Part shown: in pieces, positions 13,865 to 14,195 of the stretch
How the letters are laid out: every line of letters starts with the position of its first letter
Numbering within the stretch: position 1 is the first letter of the stretch
Origin: Anaerolineaceae bacterium
GTDB taxonomy: Bacteria > Chloroflexota > Anaerolineae > JAAYZQ01
Assembly: GCA_012514775.1 (NCBI GenBank)
Contig: JAAYZQ010000456.1
Location: 1-14,195, forward strand
DNA length: 14,195 bases
Reading direction: 5' to 3'
Program-made: the position numbers and the translations under genes
The notes under the pieces: generated by a model
What the model was told of the DNA's origin: nothing
Seen by the model: only the letters and a program-made list of their open reading frames with translations
Databases searched by the model: none

Positions 13865-14195
13865 TGGCGCAGCCGCTACAGGGACGGGTGGCGCTGGTGA
13901 CCGGCGCGTCGCGGGGCATCGGCCGGGGCGTGGCCCTCTGCCTCGCAGAGCGCGGCGCCGCCGTCGTGGTCAACTATCGCTCCCACGCGGCCGATGCCGA
14001 AGAGGTGGTGCAGGCCATCGTCTCGGCTGGCGGCCGCGCCCTGGCCTGGCAGGCCGACGTGGCCGTCCGCGACGAGGTGGACGCCCTGGTCCAGGGCACC
14101 GTGGAGGCCTTTGGCCGGCTGGATATTGCCGTGGCCAACGCGGCCCATTCCATTCGCGGGCCGGTGGTTTCGGCGGCCTGGGAGGACGTGCTCCG
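13864..14195 (+). CDS. Short-chain dehydrogenase/reductase (3'-truncated)
   Basis: The first 110 residues of a classical short-chain dehydrogenase, cut by the window end before the YxxxK catalytic motif. The Rossmann signature TGASRGIG is at residues 13-20. The acidic residue of the adenine pocket is seen in ADV (D65 within 64-66), and NAA (92-94) replaces the common NAG motif. The second strand ends NYRS (37-40), and R39 at this place usually favours NADP(H). FabG, glucose-1-dehydrogenase and sugar-alcohol dehydrogenase relatives all begin this way, so the substrate cannot be named. ATG 13864 overlaps the preceding stop by one base (TGATG) with GGAGGTGA at 13852-13859, so it belongs to the same transcript and probably does a redox step on a sugar or keto-acid intermediate. 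Confidence 0.92.
   Translation, partial: MAQPLQGRVALVTGASRGIGRGVALCLAERGAAVVVNYRSHAADAEEVVQAIVSAGGRALAWQADVAVRDEVDALVQGTVEAFGRLDIAVANAAHSIRGPVVSAAWEDVL

Noticed and set aside
1..14195. CRISPR arrays, tRNA/rRNA genes, insertion sequences, riboswitches
   Set aside because: The window is almost fully coding with gaps of 73 bases or less. I saw no spaced repeats, cloverleaf-like sequences, transposase genes or long leader regions.

Overview
The window is one uninterrupted run of 13 protein genes, all on the + strand, with both end genes cut by the window edges. Gaps between genes never exceed 73 bases, several stop and start codons overlap, and no tRNA, rRNA, insertion sequence, CRISPR array or promoter-sized gap is visible. 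Base composition is very GC-rich, Shine-Dalgarno sites are recognisable, and GTG or TTG starts are used at four genes. This is an ordinary bacterial chromosome of a high-GC organism. The gene mix (family 5 ABC importer, COG3653-type amidohydrolase, D-threonine-aldolase-like enzyme, several UroD-like paralogues) is a style I associate with Chloroflexota and similar lineages. That is an impression from gene content, not a placement.

Layout. 2-1519: 3' part of a family 5 extracellular solute-binding protein. 1535-1576: a strong intercistronic hairpin. 1593-3498: two overlapping DppB/DppC-type permeases; no ATPase gene follows. 3503-4588: an Asp-box (BNR) propeller protein of the sialidase superfamily. 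4610-6199: an N-acyl-D-amino-acid deacylase family amidohydrolase. 6186-7289: a D-threonine aldolase/D-serine dehydratase-like PLP enzyme. 7316-8209: an aldolase of the DHDPS/N-acetylneuraminate lyase family. 8206-9342: a UroD-like protein with an HxC motif. 9345-10520: an M20D amidohydrolase. 10517-11629 and 11665-12651: two more UroD-like proteins, both with HxD instead of HxC. 12656-13864: a probable barrel protein of unknown function. 13864-14195: the start of a short-chain dehydrogenase.

How they may work together. The layout reads as a catabolic operon. An importer brings in an N-acylated or peptide-like (possibly sugar-acid-containing) compound. Two unrelated deacylases remove acyl groups, a PLP enzyme handles a D-amino acid, a pyruvate-type aldolase splits a keto acid, and an oxidoreductase contributes a redox step. 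The three UroD-like proteins and the unknown protein at 12656 do not fit a textbook pathway and are the most interesting part. Two readings compete: D-amino-acid/peptide salvage, or use of a nonulosonic-acid-like sugar. The sequence alone does not decide between them.
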